Notes: generated by a model not told the origin, from the letters alone. A stretch of DNA of 8,165 nt from Kiloniellales bacterium (GCA_022360075.1 JAKSDN010001440.1:1-8165), one strand, 5' to 3'; shown: positions 1-6,509, counted from the first letter of the stretch. Made by a program: numbers and translations.

Positions 1-207
1 CTGGCTCAGATCGCCCTCGACCCGGACCTCGCCGTTCGCCGTGCCGTCGACCGAGAAGAAGTCGCCCAGCGCCGCCTCGCGGTTGCCGTGGAGGACCGGG
101 AGCTTGGCGGCCTCTGCCGGCGACAGGCCGGACAGCCGGTCAGGCGCGATGGCTTCCGCCTCCAGCGGCACCTCGGGCACGGTTTTGAGTGTCAGGTGAA
201 AGGCCAT
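1..207 (-). CDS. fhcC: Formylmethanofuran dehydrogenase / Fhc complex subunit C, N-terminal part (cut by window edge)
   Basis: The first 69 codons are visible, from an ATG at 207 running off the left edge. The translation starts MAFHLTLKTVPEVPLEAEAI, followed by a DRLSGLS segment, LPVLHGNREAALGDFF and a VDG segment. This is the recognisable N-terminus of FwdC/FmdC/FhcC, whose remaining part in the family is a GXGXG-repeat beta-helix like the C-terminal domain of glutamate synthase. In known complexes subunit C is a scaffold that helps hold the long methanofuran-type carrier and bridges A, B and the formyltransferase. A GAGG motif about 7 bases upstream supports the start. It lies 144 bases downstream of fhcD and is the last visible gene of the C1 cluster. 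The family assignment is recognised from the sequence; the beta-helix is outside the window and is assumed. Confidence 0.85.
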   Translation of the reverse strand, partial: MAFHLTLKTVPEVPLEAEAIAPDRLSGLSPAEAAKLPVLHGNREAALGDFFSVDGTANGEVRVEGDLSQ

Positions 208-242
208 GGTGCGCCTCAGTCCCCGGCTCGAAGGAGTTCGCC

Positions 243-272
243 ATCCCCTCTCCCCCGGAGGGGCGAGGGGAT
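243..272. repeat. GC-rich palindrome in the fhcD-fhcC gap
   Basis: An imperfect 30-base palindrome. The outer arms ATCCCCTC (243-250) and GAGGGGAT (265-272) pair perfectly. After one mismatch, CCCC (252-255) pairs with GGGG (260-263) around a four-base loop. Short CCCTCTCCC-type palindromes of this style are common between genes in alphaproteobacterial genomes. There is no T-run after it on either strand, so it is not a standard intrinsic terminator. In mRNA it would fold about 35 bases upstream of the fhcC start. A smaller stem, GTCTC (282-286) with GAGAC (294-298), lies beside it. Confidence 0.6.
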
Positions 273-351
273 TTGGTGCGGGTCTCGACGAGGGAGACTG
301 GGGCCAACTGGAACAGGCAGAAATGACGTTCGGTCGCCCATAGCCACCAAC

Positions 352-1248
352 TCAAGAACCGCCGTTCAACAAACCGTGCAGTCCGATGTGAAACTGCCCC
401 AGCTTGCCGCCGTAGTTGCCGGCCGAGACCTGGACCGCGCCCTGCTCGGCTGCCGCCTCGATCCCCACGCGCATGGCCGCCTCGACCGCGGCGACGTCGA
501 GACCGTCGATGACGATCTCCATTACGCAGTCGACGCCCTCGGGTACCTGGCTGTCCGGCGCGAAGCCGCGCAGGGTCGGGCAATAGGCATCGTTGGTCGA
601 GGCGATCAGCGCCTTGTAGCGCGAGCCGACCTTGCTGCCCGAGCGCACGACGCCGTCGGGAAAGGGCAGAATCACGCCGGGCACGGCCCGCATGGCCTCG
701 ACTGCCGCCTCGGCCGCGGCCAGGGTCATCGGCCGGTCGCGGCCGAGGATCAGGATGTTGCCGCCGCCGACGGCGTCCCGGACGCCGAAGCGGTCGTCGA
801 CCAGGAACTCGCCGGCCATCACCGGCACGCGCCAGAGCCGCCGGCCATCCAGCCGCTTGGCGATCTGATAGCCGTCACCGAAGAAGCGCAGCTTGCCGCC
901 GACCACGACCGTCTGATCGCTGTCCAGGCCGTTGAAGCAGGAGGTGGTCGGGCAGGTCATGACGCATTGGCCGATGCGGTCGACCAGACGCTGGCCGATC
1001 CCCGCCTTGTCGAAGGCGAAGAGCAGGACGCTGACGCCCGGCCGCAGGTCGGGCGTTTCGCCGGCGTCGATCTCGGCCTCGATCCCGGCCTCGCACTTGC
1101 AGCCGATCACCGAGGTCGCAAAGCCGGTCATCGAGCGCGCGGCCGCCATCGCCCACTTCGGCGTGTCGGCGGTGATGATCACCCGCGCGGCCGTCATGCC
1201 GAAGGCCTCGGCGAAGGTATCGACGATTTCGGTGCGGCCGAGGTTCAT
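352..1248 (-). CDS. fhcD: Formylmethanofuran:tetrahydromethanopterin formyltransferase (Ftr/FhcD)
   Basis: This 298-residue cytoplasmic enzyme transfers the formyl group between N5-formyl-H4MPT and a methanofuran-type cofactor. In H4MPT-using bacteria it works in the oxidative direction, delivering formyl groups to subunit A. The length matches the family (about 297-310 residues). Characteristic segments are IVDTFAEAFGMTAARVIITA at residues 8-27, the TGFATSVIGCKCEAGIE block near residues 41-57, ETPDLRPGVSVLLFAF near 64-79, and a GNYGGKLGQFHIGLHGLL end. The ATG at 1248 fits the start of known Ftr proteins; only a weak GGGA-type Shine-Dalgarno sits about 12 bases upstream. It is separated from fhcA by a 202-base gap filled by a palindromic repeat, and from fhcC by 144 bases. 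It lies between subunits A and C, as in bacterial fhc operons. Confidence 0.93.
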   Translation of the reverse strand: MNLGRTEIVDTFAEAFGMTAARVIITADTPKWAMAAARSMTGFATSVIGCKCEAGIEAEIDAGETPDLRPGVSVLLFAFDKAGIGQRLVDRIGQCVMTCPTTSCFNGLDSDQTVVVGGKLRFFGDGYQIAKRLDGRRLWRVPVMAGEFLVDDRFGVRDAVGGGNILILGRDRPMTLAAAEAAVEAMRAVPGVILPFPDGVVRSGSKVGSRYKALIASTNDAYCPTLRGFAPDSQVPEGVDCVMEIVIDGLDVAAVEAAMRVGIEAAAEQGAVQVSAGNYGGKLGQFHIGLHGLLNGGS

Positions 1249-1315
1249 GATGCGTCGTCCCGAGCTGCCACCTTGTTCCGCATTGCAACGCGCCCACCTT
1301 CCCGCACAAAAACAC

Positions 1316-1432
1316 TGTCATGCTCGGGCTTGACCCGAGCATCCATGGGGGTTGCGGAACCACCGGGCCCTAGTCTGCGTGAGTCCCGGTCTCGCACGAC
1401 CATGGATCCTCGGGTCAAGCCCGAGGATGACA
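1316..1432. repeat. Composite inverted repeat (alphaproteobacterial intergenic palindrome) between fhcA and fhcD
   Basis: Two 33-base arms, 1316-1348 and 1400-1432, are inverted copies with 31 of 33 positions matching. They enclose a 51-base centre that holds a small GGTT/AACC stem (1350-1361). Each arm is itself a hairpin. The left arm has GCTCGGG-CTTGA-CCCGAGC and the right arm CCTCGGG-TCAAG-CCCGAGG. The two positions where the arms differ are the two ends of that inner stem, so each arm keeps its own pairing. This is the repeat type that, when translated by mistake, gives 'GLTRGSM' and 'MDPRVKPEDD' peptides in many alphaproteobacterial annotations. Its function is unknown. The element lies wholly within the 202-base gap and interrupts no gene. 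Confidence 0.85.
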
Positions 1433-1450
1433 GCGGGGTAGAGTTGAGCC

Positions 1451-3097
1451 TCACGGCCCCTTCCCGCTCGTCGGCACGGACTCGTACGGCCCCATGTCCT
1501 CGATACTCATGCCGTAGTTTTCGAAGCGCACCGAGTAGAAGTCGTCGAAGAAGGCCTTCACCGTGGTCTCGATGTCGCGGTCGTAGTCCGGCTCGACGAA
1601 GAGCGTGCGGCCCTCGTGGTCGCAGCGGAACTCGTGGTCCTCGATCACGGGAATACCGTCCTTGATGACGTAGCGCGGCACGCTGAACATCAGCTCCTTG
1701 TCGTCGTCCTCCTCGTAGATCGTGATGTCGGCATCGGCGCCGACGCCGAGATGGCCCTTGTTCTTCAGACCGAGCAGCCGCGCCGGTCCGGCACGGGTGA
1801 CGATGGCGATCTCCTGCAGGCTGTACTCGCGATCGAGGCCGTCGAGCAGCACCGTGCGCTTCATCGCCTTGGGATTGACGCCGGCGATCTCCTGCTTCCG
1901 GAACTCGCTGTCCATCAGCAGGCGGATCAGGCGCGGATAGGTCACGAAGGCGCCGCCGTTGGGATGGTCGGTCGAGAGCACCATGCGCCAGGGGTCTTTG
2001 GAGAGCAGGAAGAGCTCGAGCCCGATGCCCCACTGCAATGCGTGCGTATAGACGTGATCCTGATAGGCGAAGGGCTTGATGCCGCAGCCACCCTCGCACT
2101 CGGTGTCGGCGTTCACCCAGCGCGGGTCCTTGCTGTAGTGGCGCAGCATGTAGGCCATGGGCGCGTCGGCGGTCATGATGGTCGACTTGCCGAACATCAC
2201 CTGGCCGACATCGGCGCTGAGGTGCGGGTTGGCGTCGATCATCTCGGTGATCCGCGCCGCCGCCGAGGTCGGGTTGCGGCCGGCCTCGCCGCCGTAGCTG
2301 TGGAACTGGATGTGGGCGAAGTGGGCCCGCCGGCCCTCGGCCAGGCGCATGGTCTCCAGCGTCGTCGCGATGTTGCCGCTGTGGCCAAGGTTGTTGCAGT
2401 GGATGTGCGCCGGGTGCGGCAAGCCGAGATCGGCAGCCGCACCGATCAGCGCGTGGATGATGTCGCGCGGCCTGATATCGAACGAAGCGACCGATTGGCC
2501 GAGGTCGGTGATCTGAGAATTGCGCGCGCCCTTCCAGGCCTCGTCGTTGCCGGGGCTGACCAGCTTGATCGTGTAGGACTTCGCGGCGTTGAGCAACCAG
2601 GCCACGGCCTGGCGCAAATCGTCGAGCCGGCCCTCCTGGATCAGCTTGTAGAACAGCAGGTTGCTGCCGCAGACCGTGTAGAAGCCCTTGTCGATGACCG
2701 GGGTGTCGAACAGCTCGTCGTGGGCGTGACGCGCGCCGATCGGCGTCACCGCCGCCTCCATGGCCGTGGTGTAGCCCATGGCGGCATAGCGATAGCCGGT
2801 CGTGAAGGTCGAGGGCACGGTCCCGCCGGTGCCCGAGCGGGTGACGCGGGTGCGCGGGTGCACGTCGCGCCGATGGTCTTCCGGCTGGATCTTGCGGCCG
2901 AGCGCAACCTTCGGCCCGGCGATATGGGCGTGAATATCGACGCCGCCCGGCATGATCACCATGCCCTGGGCATCGATCTTCTTGGCCTCGCGCGGCACGT
3001 CTTCGACGATCTTGCCGTCGCGCACGCAGATGTCCTGCACGACGCCATCGAGGTCGTTGATCGGGTCGTAGACCCTGCCGTTGACGATCCGCAGCAT
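1451..3097 (-). CDS. fhcA: Formylmethanofuran dehydrogenase / Fhc complex subunit A (binuclear-metal amidohydrolase)
   Basis: A 548-residue amidohydrolase-superfamily subunit that hydrolyses the formyl-carrier amide to formate, or condenses formate with the carrier in the reverse direction. The N-terminal beta domain (MLRIVNGRVYDP...) leads to the HxH metal motif DIHAHI with H56 and H58. K178 in SYTIKLVSPGND is the candidate carboxylated lysine. Candidate beta-5 and beta-6 histidines lie in PAHIHCNNLGHSGN (H231/H233) and HFAHIQFHSYGG (H262/H266). D377 in STDHPNGG is the beta-8 aspartate. A full set of binuclear site residues is therefore present. Length matches FwdA/FhcA. The ATG at 3097 fits the family N-terminus but has no strong Shine-Dalgarno. 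It starts 30 bases after fhcB ends, so it is almost certainly co-transcribed and perhaps translationally helped by it. The 202-base repeat-bearing gap follows. Confidence 0.95.
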   Translation of the reverse strand: MLRIVNGRVYDPINDLDGVVQDICVRDGKIVEDVPREAKKIDAQGMVIMPGGVDIHAHIAGPKVALGRKIQPEDHRRDVHPRTRVTRSGTGGTVPSTFTTGYRYAAMGYTTAMEAAVTPIGARHAHDELFDTPVIDKGFYTVCGSNLLFYKLIQEGRLDDLRQAVAWLLNAAKSYTIKLVSPGNDEAWKGARNSQITDLGQSVASFDIRPRDIIHALIGAAADLGLPHPAHIHCNNLGHSGNIATTLETMRLAEGRRAHFAHIQFHSYGGEAGRNPTSAAARITEMIDANPHLSADVGQVMFGKSTIMTADAPMAYMLRHYSKDPRWVNADTECEGGCGIKPFAYQDHVYTHALQWGIGLELFLLSKDPWRMVLSTDHPNGGAFVTYPRLIRLLMDSEFRKQEIAGVNPKAMKRTVLLDGLDREYSLQEIAIVTRAGPARLLGLKNKGHLGVGADADITIYEEDDDKELMFSVPRYVIKDGIPVIEDHEFRCDHEGRTLFVEPDYDRDIETTVKAFFDDFYSVRFENYGMSIEDMGPYESVPTSGKGP

Positions 3098-3127
3098 GGC
3101 TGGTCTGGAAAGCAGGCGCGGCCTGGG

Positions 3128-4492
3128 TCAGGCCGGCAAAGCGCTGTGCGCCTGCCGCGGGTCGCCGTAGATCCGGCTGCCGCCGTCCTCGGCCAGCAGC
3201 GCGGAGAGCCGCGCCTTGATCGCGGTCAGGATCTCGAAATCGCTGGGATAGGGTGAATCGAAAGCGGGGCGCAGGCCGATCGCGACGTCGTCCATGCGAT
3301 AGACCGTGCCCGGCACGTTGATGCCGTAGGTGGCGGTGGTGAAGGCGATCTTGGCCAGGCGGCTGGTCACCGTCTCCTTGGGGTCGAGGACGATCAGCGG
3401 GATCTCGCGCATGCGCTCGACCGCGGCTTTGGGAAAATTCGAGGCCGGGTCGCTCGCGATGATCATGGCCGCATCGGCATCGCCGCGCGCCAGCACGTCG
3501 ACGGTCGTGAACTCGCCGGGATTGAAGCGCGGATAGCCGCGGCCGAAGTTGACGCCGAAGGGAAAGCCGGTCTGCCAGGAGACGACGTTGTCCGCGCCGG
3601 TGACGTTGCCGTGGCCGCGTACCGGCTTGGCAACGAAGTGGGTGAACTCGTTGAGGTCGTTGGCCAGCGCCAGCAGGGCGCCGGAGTTGAAGTGCCGGCC
3701 GCGGGTCATGGTCAGGCCCATGCCGAACAGCATGACGCCGTAGTTGCAGGCCTTCATGCGCTCGGCCAAGTCCTCGAGCGTTGCCAGCGGCACCCCGGTC
3801 ACCTGGGCGATATCGGGCCCGACCTTGCCGCCGCGCACCAGGGCGCGCAGGGCCCAAAGCAGCTCGAAGTCGCGGCCCGGCTTGACCTGAATGAAGATGT
3901 CGGCGACCTGCGCGCTCTTGGTGCGGCGCACGTCGACCAGAACCGCGGTGCGATCCTTGCGTCCGTTGGGCGTGAACATGCCCTTGGGCATGAGCGCGTA
4001 GCGACCGAAAAGGCGGGGATGGGACTCGGCCGGATTGCCGCCCCAGAAGATGATCAGGTCGGCCCGGTTCTTGACCTCGCCCAGGGTCATGGTGCTCTCG
4101 CCGACGCCCTCGAAGGCGATGCCCGAGGGTCCGTGGCAGACCGAGGTCGTGGTGTCGATGCAGCCGCCCAGCATGTCCGAAATGCCGACCGCCACGCGCT
4201 GAGCTTCGCTGGTCGTGTCGCTCAAACCGTAGGTGATGGGGAACTTCGCTTCGTAGAGGATCTGCGCCGCCGCCTCGACCGCCTCCGCCGTCGTCGCTTC
4301 CCGGCCGTCGATCAAGGCCTGGGGCCGCTCTTCGACCGCGTGCTCGGTGAACCAGGCCCGGCCGAGCGCGCAGGTGTTGCGCACCTTGGTGATGCGCTTG
4401 GCGTCGAGATCGACCGTCAGCTCCTGGTCGTCGCAGACGCAGCCGCAAAAGGTGCAGGTGGCGTTCTCGACGATGCGGGTATTCTCGCTCAT
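3128..4492 (-). CDS. fhcB: Formylmethanofuran dehydrogenase subunit B with intact [4Fe-4S] and Mo/W active-site motifs
   Basis: This 454-residue protein belongs to the molybdopterin oxidoreductase family (FwdB/FmdB/FhcB), whose catalytic members reduce CO2 to formate or the reverse. Cysteines C13, C16, C20 and C41 (CTFCGCVC then NTCALGRAWF) match the [4Fe-4S] site. C119-H120 in TTTSVCHGPSGIAF aligns with the Mo/W-coordinating cysteine (or selenocysteine) and adjacent histidine of archaeal FwdB. R292 in KPVRGHGNVTG corresponds to the conserved active-site arginine, followed by a FGRGYPRFNPGE block. The C-terminal dinucleotide-binding domain is not in this chain but in the separate FwdD upstream, as in archaea. 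The characterised M. extorquens FhcB lacks these redox motifs, so this version appears catalytically complete. A GAGGA Shine-Dalgarno 6 bases before the ATG supports the start. It is 57 bases downstream of fwdD and 30 bases upstream of fhcA. Whether it carries Mo or W, and its electron acceptor, cannot be read here. Confidence 0.92.
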   Translation of the reverse strand: MSENTRIVENATCTFCGCVCDDQELTVDLDAKRITKVRNTCALGRAWFTEHAVEERPQALIDGREATTAEAVEAAAQILYEAKFPITYGLSDTTSEAQRVAVGISDMLGGCIDTTTSVCHGPSGIAFEGVGESTMTLGEVKNRADLIIFWGGNPAESHPRLFGRYALMPKGMFTPNGRKDRTAVLVDVRRTKSAQVADIFIQVKPGRDFELLWALRALVRGGKVGPDIAQVTGVPLATLEDLAERMKACNYGVMLFGMGLTMTRGRHFNSGALLALANDLNEFTHFVAKPVRGHGNVTGADNVVSWQTGFPFGVNFGRGYPRFNPGEFTTVDVLARGDADAAMIIASDPASNFPKAAVERMREIPLIVLDPKETVTSRLAKIAFTTATYGINVPGTVYRMDDVAIGLRPAFDSPYPSDFEILTAIKARLSALLAEDGGSRIYGDPRQAHSALPA

Positions 4493-4496
4493 GGCA

Positions 4497-4503
4497 CTTC
4501 CTC
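4497..4503 (-). promoter_or_regulatory. Ribosome binding site of fhcB
   Basis: On the minus strand GAGGAAG precedes the ATG at 4492, with GAGGA spaced 6 bases from it. It fixes the start so that the four N-terminal cluster cysteines lie within the protein. Confidence 0.6.
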
Positions 4504-4549
4504 GTTCCCCGCGAGCGCCGGCCCGGCGAGGCCTGGCGGCTTGCGGGTG

Positions 4550-4918
4550 TTAGGGCCCGGCATCTTCGTCGGCATCGGACAAGGGTTCAACCTCGACCTC
4601 GAGGTTCTTGGAGAGCGGCATGCCGCTCGCCGCGGTATCACTGCCCATCAGGCGGCTGGAGGGCGGGCCGTAGGGGATGAACATCAGGCCCGCTGGCAGG
4701 TCCTCGGCCTTGCGTCCCTTGCAGCGCACCACGACCTCGCCCGCCGCCGTGCGCAGCCGCACCCGGTCGCCGTCCTCGAGCCCCAGGCGGGCCATGTCCT
4801 CCAGGTTCATCTCGCCGGTCGAAGTGACCTCCTGGTACTCGGCCTCGAGCTTGCCGGCGTTCAGGCTGGTGCCCTGCTTGCTGGTCCGCCCGGCGATCAG
4901 CGTGAAGGTCTCGGCCAT
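4550..4918 (-). CDS. fwdD: Formylmethanofuran dehydrogenase subunit D (molybdopterin dinucleotide-binding subunit)
   Basis: A 122-residue protein corresponding to FwdD/FmdD, the stand-alone molybdopterin-dinucleotide-binding domain (Molydop_binding-type double-psi beta barrel) that completes the Mo/W cofactor site of subunit B in archaeal formylmethanofuran dehydrogenase. Family landmarks are LIAGRTSKQGTSLNAGK near residues 7-23, then EAEYQEVTSTGEMNLEDMARLGLEDGDRVRL, where the ExxxLGLxDGDxVRL pattern is typical of this fold. FIPYGPPSSRLMGSDTAASGMP near residues 80-101 is the cofactor-facing end segment. It is soluble, with no signal peptide or membrane segment. The ATG at 4918 is preceded by GGGGAG with a short spacing. 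It is the first gene of the C1 cluster, with fhcB 57 bases downstream. The characterised M. extorquens Fhc complex has no such subunit, so its presence argues that subunit B here binds a pterin cofactor. Confidence 0.88.
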   Translation of the reverse strand: MAETFTLIAGRTSKQGTSLNAGKLEAEYQEVTSTGEMNLEDMARLGLEDGDRVRLRTAAGEVVVRCKGRKAEDLPAGLMFIPYGPPSSRLMGSDTAASGMPLSKNLEVEVEPLSDADEDAGP

Positions 4919-4973
4919 CGCTCCCCTGCCCCGGGCCGGTCGTATACGGCCAAGCCCAAGTCAAACGGCGGCG

Positions 4974-5003
4974 ATACTAGCCCGAAAGCGCGAGCCGAGT
5001 CAT
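4974..5003 (-). promoter_or_regulatory. Possible sigma70-type promoter for the fwdD-fhcBADC cluster
   Basis: In the 154-base gap upstream of fwdD the minus strand reads ATGACT (5003-4998), an 18-base spacer, then TAGTAT (4979-4974). This is a partial match to TTGACA / TATAAT at acceptable spacing, about 55 bases before the fwdD start. The gap is the longest non-coding stretch ahead of the cluster and the natural place for its promoter. No operator or riboswitch could be recognised. The call rests only on pattern and position. Confidence 0.3.
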
Positions 5004-5072
5004 CCAAGCAGCGTTTGCCGGAAGGCGCACGCCATGCGGGGCGTCCCGGATGCCGGCCGGCGGCACCATACC

Positions 5073-5945
5073 TCAGATCAGCCGCAGGTAACGGCTGTGC
5101 ACCCAGCCCTGCTGGCTCGCGTCCGCCGCGAGGCTCACTTGGAACCACGGCCCCTCGTCTTCGATCTTGGCCAGCGCCGTGCCGGCGGCGAGCGGTGAGA
5201 TGTCGAGCTTCTCGAACTCGGTGCCGGGGCCGCCGCGGATGTTGAGGCGGGTCGTCGTCTCGTAGCGCTCGGCCGCGGGCTCGCCCTGGTCGGGCAGGCT
5301 GTCGACCGCGCCGGCACCGCGGTTGTCGACCAGGTTACGGAAACGCTGCATCGGAAAGGCCGGGCCGGGATCGAACTTGCGCTTCGGCGCGATCTCCTGA
5401 TGGCCGACGATCTCGGTGATGCTGGGATACTTGTCGAGCAAGGTCTGGGTCACCGCGGCAACGGCGTCGAGCTGGGCCTCGGGATAGTTCTCCCAGCCCT
5501 TGATCTCCGTGTCATTCGGCATGGGGCCTACGGTCACGTCTTCGGCCGCGAAACGCGGCGTGTCGGAACGCTTGTAGCTCCCGTCGCCCTGCCGATCGAG
5601 CCAGCCATAGTTGGCGATCTCGATACCCACCGAGTACTTGTTGAGCGAGGTCAGACCCTTCCAGCGCGACGTACCGGCATGCCGGGCCTTGCGGTCGAAG
5701 GGCACGATCTGCCAGATGCTGCCGTCGCGATCGACGACCAGATGGGCCGAGGCGTAGACCGGCTTGGGCCGGCCCAGGCGGCGCTGCTTTTCGGAGGGCG
5801 AGAGCATCATGTAGTCCCGCGACGCGCTGCCGGCGCCACCGGCCGTGTAGTGCATGACGATGAAACGCAACGAGTCCAGCGGCCCGCCGACGTCCTTGGA
5901 GCGCCCGAACCAATGGTCGGGCAGTCTATGATTGGCAATGCGCAT
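5073..5945 (-). CDS. N-acetylmuramoyl-L-alanine amidase (AmpD-like Amidase_2) with C-terminal SH3b domain
   Basis: A zinc amidase of the Amidase_2/PGRP fold that cleaves the MurNAc-L-alanine bond of peptidoglycan or of its fragments. Counting from the ATG at 5945 (290 residues): H32 in FIVMHYTAGG and H182 with D192 in GHQEIAPKRKFDPGPAFP match the AmpD zinc ligands, with the same 10-residue H-to-D spacing. K190 occupies the catalytic lysine position, and E109 in YSVGIEIANYG the catalytic glutamate. Residues about 228-290 (TTRLNIRGGPGTEFEKL to GWVHSRYLRLI) form a bacterial SH3 domain, a likely wall-binding module. The start at 5945 has a strong GGGGAGAG site; an in-frame ATG at 5975 would add ten residues but lies upstream of that site. 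No signal peptide is seen, so the location is uncertain: cytoplasmic recycling as for AmpD, or non-classical export. It lies 72 bases downstream of the GNAT gene. Confidence 0.9.
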   Translation of the reverse strand: MRIANHRLPDHWFGRSKDVGGPLDSLRFIVMHYTAGGAGSASRDYMMLSPSEKQRRLGRPKPVYASAHLVVDRDGSIWQIVPFDRKARHAGTSRWKGLTSLNKYSVGIEIANYGWLDRQGDGSYKRSDTPRFAAEDVTVGPMPNDTEIKGWENYPEAQLDAVAAVTQTLLDKYPSITEIVGHQEIAPKRKFDPGPAFPMQRFRNLVDNRGAGAVDSLPDQGEPAAERYETTTRLNIRGGPGTEFEKLDISPLAAGTALAKIEDEGPWFQVSLAADASQQGWVHSRYLRLI

Positions 5946-5950
5946 AATAT

Positions 5951-5958
5951 CTCTCCCC
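5951..5958 (-). promoter_or_regulatory. Ribosome binding site that sets the amidase start
   Basis: The minus strand carries GGGGAGAG ending 5 bases before the ATG at 5945 (GGGGAG is 7 bases away). It overlaps the coding part of a longer version starting at 5975, so it favours the shorter protein. Confidence 0.6.
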
Positions 5959-6017
5959 GGAGTGTGCCGTTGCAATGAGCGGCGTTCGTTAGCACGCCCA
6001 TAATCTAAGAGCTTCGC

Positions 6018-6509
6018 TCACGAGGAAGTGCGCTTTTTCACGCTTTGCGGCGACAGGCGCGCTGGAATTGGCAGCGTCATGACCTCGTCGTTGCCCTGCA
6101 TCCTACCGGTGGCACGCCAGCCGAGGTTCCGATAGAAGCCGTGGGCGCGGATCGTCGGATCGGGATTGGCGAGCAACCAGATTTCCGCGTAGCCGGCCGA
6201 GAAGAGCCAGTCCTGCACATAGAGGAGCAGCCGCTTGCCGACGCCCCTGCCCTCGTACTCGGGCAGGACGGCGACGACCTGCACCTCGCCGTTCGCGCGG
6301 TCTCCCATCGCGAAGCCGACAGCCCGCCCGGCGTCCTCGCAAAGCCAGCCCTTCACGTGCGACGCCATCGCCGCCGCCAGGGATTTCGGCGTGATGCCGT
6401 AGTCGCTCTCCAGCTCTTCCAAGGTGATCGCGTTCTCCACGGTCGACAGCCGGACGGCGAGGACGGCCGGCAGGTCGTCGGGGCGCATTTCACGGTAGGT
6501 GAGTTTCAT
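6018..6509 (-). CDS. GNAT-family N-acetyltransferase
   Basis: A 163-residue single-domain GNAT protein that would transfer an acetyl group from acetyl-CoA to an amine. It opens with the usual YREMRPDDLPAVLAVRLSTV (beta-1/alpha-1). The GNAT motif A is VQVVAVLPEYEGRGVGKRLL near residues 76-95, with the E-G-R-G-V-G pyrophosphate-binding loop. A later EIWLLANPDPTIRAHGFYRNLGW segment is the motif B region, including the conserved FYRNLGW helix. No membrane segment or signal peptide is present. The ATG at 6509 has only a weak Shine-Dalgarno, and an internal Met8 is a possible alternative. It lies 60 bases downstream of the cyclase gene and 72 bases upstream of the amidase. The substrate (protein, antibiotic, small amine) cannot be told from sequence. 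Confidence 0.9.
   Translation of the reverse strand: MKLTYREMRPDDLPAVLAVRLSTVENAITLEELESDYGITPKSLAAAMASHVKGWLCEDAGRAVGFAMGDRANGEVQVVAVLPEYEGRGVGKRLLLYVQDWLFSAGYAEIWLLANPDPTIRAHGFYRNLGWRATGRMQGNDEVMTLPIPARLSPQSVKKRTSS

Noticed and set aside
1245..4448. A 1067-codon open frame on the minus strand spanning fhcB and fhcA in another frame.
   Set aside because: It overlaps both genes out of frame. Its translation is Arg/Ala/Gly-rich with no family features, as expected for a shadow frame in GC-rich DNA, and its end contains the mistranslated palindromic repeat.
5040..5072. A GC-rich palindromic stretch (including GCCGGCCGGC at 5052-5061) just after the amidase stop, considered as a terminator.
   Set aside because: The stems are short, several alternative pairings compete, and no T-run follows on the minus strand.
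4919..5072. The 154-base gap upstream of fwdD, examined for a molybdenum-cofactor riboswitch or another structured leader.
   Set aside because: I could not identify a conserved riboswitch core by eye; only a weak promoter-like pair of hexamers is reported.
3611..5245. A 544-codon open frame on the plus strand; similar long plus-strand frames run at 88-1665 and 1616-3256.
   Set aside because: They lie antisense to well-recognised fhc genes, have low-complexity Arg/Ala/Gly/His-rich translations, and no Shine-Dalgarno or family motif supports them.
6010..6020. A small GAGC-TTC-GCTC hairpin overlapping the GNAT stop codon.
   Set aside because: Only four base pairs, no T-run, and overlapping coding sequence; too weak to call a terminator or attenuator.
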